A stretch of 64,000 nt of DNA from Neobacillus ginsengisoli (lineage in GTDB: Bacteria; Bacillota; Bacilli; Bacillales_B; DSM-18226), in the NCBI RefSeq assembly GCF_030813055.1, contig NZ_JAUSTW010000002.1, forward strand, positions 1 to 64,000, in the 5' to 3' direction. This document shows positions 60,022-64,000 of the stretch, piece after piece (within the stretch, counting starts at the first letter, position 1; each line of letters starts with the position of its first letter). A program made the position numbers and the translations under genes. A model generated the notes under the pieces. The model searched no databases. It was not told where the DNA came from and worked only from the letters and a program-made list of their open reading frames with translations.

Positions 60022-60986
60022 TATGACTCAACCTCCTTTTTCTTAGAAATCGTCACTTGAATAATGGTAATGGCTGCTACTACGATAAAGAAAATTAACG
60101 CTTTTGCCTCACCAACACCATAGCGATTATTTACGAAAGCTTCTGTATAAATGTTAAGCGCTAACATCTCAGTTGATTTAAATGGACCGCCGCCCGTCAG
60201 CGACAGGTTCGCGTCAAAGACCTTAAATGATGATGCAGTTGTTAAGAATAAACAGATGGTTACGGCTGGCGCTACCATCGGCATCGTAATGTGGCGAAGA
60301 ATCTGCCACCTATTCGCTCCGTCAATTTTGGCTGCTTCGATTAATTCCTGTGGGACGTTCTGTAAGGCTGCGATATAGATGATCATAATGTAACCTGCGC
60401 CTTGCCATACACTGACAATCACAATTCCCCAAAAAGCTGTACTGGCATCCCCTAACCAAGCTAAATTGAAAAGCGGAATTCCTGTTAACTGGCCAATTGA
60501 TGCAAACCCTTTTACAAATATGAACTGCCAGATAAACCCTAATAACAGACCGCCAATTAAATTTGGCATGAAGAAAACGGTTCGTAAAATGTTTCTTGTT
60601 TTAAACGTTTGGGTTACAAGCATTGCTAATCCAAACCCGATCGCATTAGTTAAGATTATCGCTACTACCGTATATTTGGTAGTCAGGATGAAGGAGCTTT
60701 GAAATTGCTTGTCTTGGGTAAATAAATATTTAAAATTATCCAAGCCAACCCATTTGATGGCTCCTGTTACCCCGTTCCAGTCTGTAAAAGCATAATAGAT
60801 ACCTGTAAAGAAGGGGATCAAGACAATAATAATAAATGCTAACAATACCGGACCGACAAATAGGGCAAATAACCCTATATCTTTCAGCTTCTTCTTATTT
60901 AAGGAAACTGATTTCGACACTTTACTGTTTTTCAAATTAGTTAAGACTACACCATCTACGTTATCTAATTTACTCTGGTTATTCAC
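60021..60986 (-). CDS. ABC sugar permease, MalF-like
   Basis: 321 residues with six spans. EAA motif PQELIEAAKIDGANRWQILR. The N-terminus has a 35-residue cytosolic extension. GTG 60986 lies 8 bases after GGGAGG; the GTG at 60995 overlaps that site. First gene of the importer operon; the permeases precede the binding-protein gene, an order less common than the reverse. Confidence 0.9.
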   Translation of the reverse strand: MNNQSKLDNVDGVVLTNLKNSKVSKSVSLNKKKLKDIGLFALFVGPVLLAFIIIVLIPFFTGIYYAFTDWNGVTGAIKWVGLDNFKYLFTQDKQFQSSFILTTKYTVVAIILTNAIGFGLAMLVTQTFKTRNILRTVFFMPNLIGGLLLGFIWQFIFVKGFASIGQLTGIPLFNLAWLGDASTAFWGIVIVSVWQGAGYIMIIYIAALQNVPQELIEAAKIDGANRWQILRHITMPMVAPAVTICLFLTTASSFKVFDANLSLTGGGPFKSTEMLALNIYTEAFVNNRYGVGEAKALIFFIVVAAITIIQVTISKKKEVES

Positions 60987-61031
60987 TGACTGCACCTCCC
61001 ATAACTTTATTTTAGTGAATTGTGAAAATAA

Positions 61032-61045
61032 TGAAATGGCTTACA
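61032..61045. promoter_or_regulatory. Candidate CcpA (cre) site between the importer and the sensor kinase
   Basis: TGAAATGGCTTACA deviates from the cre consensus TGWAANCGNTNWCA at one position. It lies 46 bases upstream of the importer operon, fitting carbon catabolite control. Confidence 0.5.
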
Positions 61046-61250
61046 TTGACCAGTAGGGTGGAAAATATTGAACAGGAATAACGTATCCATTTTTACTTTC
61101 AAATAAAAATCAAATATAGGCTGATTTTAGTTTTATGCTACAATGAGAAAAATACTTTCGATTGGCATGGGATTTATTAAAACTCATTTGAAAGGGGGGC
61201 GGGTTAGTTTAGTGGTTTAATATGTTTTCCTTTAAGCTAGCCAAGTTGGA

Positions 61251-63071
61251 ATGGGATGGGATATTCGTAAAAAATTAATAATCTTTTTAATGCTGGTAAC
61301 CGTTCTCCCTTTTGGATCATCAATTGCCATTACTTATTATCAAACAACAAAGGCTCTCAATGAACGATTTGTTTCCACCAATCATGACCTGATTGTAAAA
61401 GGGAAGGAGGATATTACGAGTTATTTGCAGGATATTGCGGAAATGTCAACAGTTCTTTATCGGTATACTCCATTTATGAATGTATTTAGAGATGGTATAT
61501 CAGACGATATACAAAATAACCAAGAGGAAGTCCATAGAGCACTAATCTATTTATTTAATACACGGCCGGAAATAGAGCAAATGCATCTTTACATTAATAA
61601 TGGTAAGGATTCTTATACCATTTACCATTCATCCTTAAGCGGCCGTGGAAAATATGAAAATGTCTTTAGTCATCCCTACTATTCAAAATTAATTTGCTAT
61701 AATGGATATTCATTGATTGAACCGCCACATTTAATTTATAGCTATAACCATTTATCTTTTATTCCGAATTCGGAGAAGGTTAATGTTTTAAGCTTTCATA
61801 ATATTATTAGAGACGTGCCATCAGACAATTTTTTAGGCTTTTTATCCATTGATATCAATCTTTCAAAAATAAGCTCTATTGCCGATAGACTTTACACAAA
61901 AAATGCTGAAGATCTTTATATAATGGATGAAAATGGAAGGATTATTTATTCTTCAAATAAAAAGGTAATCGGAACCAAAAATAATGAGGAATGGTTTCAA
62001 CAAGTAAAACAGATGTCTTCATCCAGCAAAAGTATCGAATGGAAGGATCAACATTTTTCAGGGGTTATCGTATCTGAAAGGTTTTCTGCACAGTTTAAGA
62101 ACTGGTATATCGTAAAAAGAATTCCTTATAATGTTCTTTATCAAAGTGCAAGACAAACAGCCCTTATGAATATCTTTATTGGTTTAATAACACTCGTCAT
62201 TGTGTTATTTGCCACCATGGTTGTTTCATTTAAGATAACAGCTCCGATTAAAGTGTTGAGTGCCAATATGAAAAAAGTAGAGGCAGGGGAATTTGAGGCG
62301 GATTTTGATTCGTTTGGGAACGATGAAATTGGAATGCTGGGACGGAACTTCAAATCAATGATTGCGAAAATCAATGAATTGATAGAGAGAGAGTATAAAT
62401 TGGATATTCAAAATAAAGCTTCACAGCTTCGGGTGTTGCGGTCGCAAATTAATCCTCATTTTTTATATAACGCCCTCCAATCAATCGGAACCTTGGCACT
62501 TAAACATAACGCGGCCCCGGTTTACTCGTTAATAACCTCTCTTTCTAATATTATGAGATACAGCATGAATATGAAGGAAGATATTGTGCCGTTTTCATCA
62601 GAGATCAAGCATGTTAAATCCTACCTGCTTTTACAAAAACAACGATTTGAAGAACAGTTTGAATTCGAACTGGATATTCAAAAAAAAGTAGAAGGAATTC
62701 TTGTACCGAAAATGATCTTACAGCCGATAGTGGAAAATTGTTTTAAGCATGGATTTGATCAGCAGGAAGAGAAGGCAGCGATTTTAATAGAGGCATGGAT
62801 GCAAGATGAGGAGCTTGTTTGCATAAGAGTAAAAGATAATGGGATAGGTGTAAATGAAGAGCAGCTAAGAACTATTCGCCGTGAACTCAATCAAGGCGGC
62901 TCAAAAGAAGAGAGGAAAAGAGAATCAATTGGTTTAAAAAATATTCATGATCGTTTGCAAATTTATTATGCAAATCAGGCAAAATTGTTTATTACCGGCA
63001 GTCTGGAGAGTGGATTTACTGTTACCATCCAAATCCCTACAGATATGCCGAAAGAGGTGGAGCAATCATGA
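61251..63071 (+). CDS. YesM-family sensor histidine kinase
   Basis: 606 residues. Two membrane spans (about 8-30 and 302-324) enclose a large extracellular Cache-like sensor. Then a HAMP domain, and a His_kinase domain with SQINPHFLYNALQSIG (phosphorylated His) and ATP-binding QPIVENCFKHGF and VKDNGIGV. Such kinases sense extracellular sugars. Its stop overlaps the start of the response regulator, and it is divergent from the importer it probably controls. The ribosome binding site before ATG 61251 is weak (AGTTGGA). Confidence 0.9.
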   Translation: MGWDIRKKLIIFLMLVTVLPFGSSIAITYYQTTKALNERFVSTNHDLIVKGKEDITSYLQDIAEMSTVLYRYTPFMNVFRDGISDDIQNNQEEVHRALIYLFNTRPEIEQMHLYINNGKDSYTIYHSSLSGRGKYENVFSHPYYSKLICYNGYSLIEPPHLIYSYNHLSFIPNSEKVNVLSFHNIIRDVPSDNFLGFLSIDINLSKISSIADRLYTKNAEDLYIMDENGRIIYSSNKKVIGTKNNEEWFQQVKQMSSSSKSIEWKDQHFSGVIVSERFSAQFKNWYIVKRIPYNVLYQSARQTALMNIFIGLITLVIVLFATMVVSFKITAPIKVLSANMKKVEAGEFEADFDSFGNDEIGMLGRNFKSMIAKINELIEREYKLDIQNKASQLRVLRSQINPHFLYNALQSIGTLALKHNAAPVYSLITSLSNIMRYSMNMKEDIVPFSSEIKHVKSYLLLQKQRFEEQFEFELDIQKKVEGILVPKMILQPIVENCFKHGFDQQEEKAAILIEAWMQDEELVCIRVKDNGIGVNEEQLRTIRRELNQGGSKEERKRESIGLKNIHDRLQIYYANQAKLFITGSLESGFTVTIQIPTDMPKEVEQS

Positions 63072-64000
63072 AGGTCTTAATAGTCGATGATGAAAAACAT
63101 GTCCGTGAAGGTATTAAGCTGCTTGGGGCTTGGGAACAGAATGGGATAAAAGAAATATACGAGGCTGGAAATGGTGAAGAGGCTATTTCCATCATTCATA
63201 AATATAGTCCTGCAATCATTTTCTCAGATATGAAGATGCCAAAAATGGATGGTACCCAGCTTTTAGAGTGGATAAAAGAACATCAGCCAACCAGCAAGAC
63301 TGTTGTTGTGACCGGATATGATGATTACCACTATATGCGAAAGGCGATTCATTTCGGCAGTTCAGACTATTTATTAAAGCCTATCGATCCGGAAATCTTA
63401 AATCAAACATTGGAAAAAGCGGTAAAGGAATGGAAGGATGAAGAAGCGGAAAGAAAGAAAAAAGAAAGCAGCTATCAGTTGATTAATGAAATAAAGCCGG
63501 TTTATCGAGATAGAAAGCTTACTCAAATTTTGAACGGAGATATGAAGAAGGAAGGGTTATATGAAGAATTTGGGCTTCATCTGTCCCAAAATTATACGGC
63601 AGCTCTTGTCCGGATTAACGGAAAGACCATCAAGACCTTTCATGGGGATCGGGATTTAGCGTATTTTACGATTTTAAATGTCATTAATGAAATTTTATTG
63701 GAAAAAGAATGTGGAATCGGGTTTCGCTATTTATCCAATAAAGGTGAAATTGTCATTATCTTCTGGAACAAGTTTGAGCAAATGGTAGACCTTTTAACAC
63801 GAATCTATCGGACAATCAAAACTGCAATGGATATTTCCTGCCCGATTGCGGTAGGAAGTATGGTTTATTACCATTCCAAATTGATGGATTCTTATCATCA
63901 GGCCAAACAGGTTTTATTAAATAGTAATATTTTGGACGAAACAGTTAATAGAGTCTATTGTTTTGAGCTTCAGCCTGCCATTGCTTTAAAGAATCTTATG
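63068..64000 (+). CDS. YesN-type response regulator (partial, runs off the window)
   Basis: The frame starts at ATG 63068 (ATGA overlap with the kinase stop) and is open to the window end. The receiver domain begins KVLIVDDEKHVREGIKLLG, with the phosphorylated Asp in IIFSDMKMPKMDG and the Lys in YLLKPID. The following part is the linker region of YesN-like proteins; the AraC-type DNA-binding domain would lie beyond the window. Its expected target is the divergent importer operon. Confidence 0.9.
   Translation, partial: MKVLIVDDEKHVREGIKLLGAWEQNGIKEIYEAGNGEEAISIIHKYSPAIIFSDMKMPKMDGTQLLEWIKEHQPTSKTVVVTGYDDYHYMRKAIHFGSSDYLLKPIDPEILNQTLEKAVKEWKDEEAERKKKESSYQLINEIKPVYRDRKLTQILNGDMKKEGLYEEFGLHLSQNYTAALVRINGKTIKTFHGDRDLAYFTILNVINEILLEKECGIGFRYLSNKGEIVIIFWNKFEQMVDLLTRIYRTIKTAMDISCPIAVGSMVYYHSKLMDSYHQAKQVLLNSNILDETVNRVYCFELQPAIALKNLM

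Overview
The window reads as chromosome of a spore-forming, low-GC member of the Bacillaceae. The evidence is a Bacillus-type rRNA-tRNA junction with a trnD-like tRNA order, Gram-positive ribosome binding sites, and sporulation-linked genes (prkA, yhbH, yhbB, YjcZ-type miniproteins, a Spo0E-like protein, a gerB-type relic). No species can be named from sequence alone.

Layout. 1-1760: 3' end of 23S rRNA, 5S rRNA and 15 tRNA genes. 1.8-6.1 kb: alpha/beta hydrolase, tRNA-Gly, a B3/B4-domain protein, queG and yhbB. 6.14-16.0 kb: a 9.8-kb integrated element bounded by perfect 41-bp direct repeats, inserted in the first codons of trmL (cspR). It carries a frameshifted tyrosine integrase, small sporulation-like genes, ribbon-helix-helix and HTH regulators, an HNH nuclease, an HK97-type major capsid protein with two coupled partner genes, and a possible small terminase. 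No portal, protease or large terminase is visible, so it looks like a phage satellite or a strongly reduced prophage. 16.0-20.9 kb: trmL, nfrA, prkA and yhbH.

21.9-40.3 kb: a sulfur amino acid and sulfide cluster. It holds a TauE exporter, sulfide:quinone reductase, CstB-like persulfide dioxygenase, PatB-type C-S lyase, a sigma-54 activator, an amino acid permease, RidA, D-cysteine desulfhydrase, a thioredoxin reductase/thioredoxin pair, an aminotransferase, a cysteine dioxygenase and pyruvate carboxylase. Four canonical sigma-54 (-24/-12) promoters lie in front of its units. The inferred logic: thiol amino acids are cleaved to sulfide, ammonia and pyruvate; RidA removes 2-aminoacrylate; sulfide is oxidised through persulfide to sulfite, which is exported.

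40.3-47.2 kb: a sensor kinase, a GNAT acetyltransferase, a low-molecular-weight tyrosine phosphatase, a LysR/MFS pair, and several relics. 47.3-52.3 kb: a second sulfur module, similar in content to yrkD-J of B. subtilis and cst of S. aureus: a CstR-type persulfide sensor, rhodanese, TusA-rhodanese, DsrE, rhodanese-persulfide dioxygenase and TauE. Four copies of an ATACCY-N4-GGGTAW operator and two decayed sulfurtransferase loci accompany it. 52.6-57.7 kb: formate dehydrogenase with accessory genes and fdhD. 57.8-64 kb: a sugar ABC importer divergent from a YesM/YesN-type two-component system, the last gene running off the window end.
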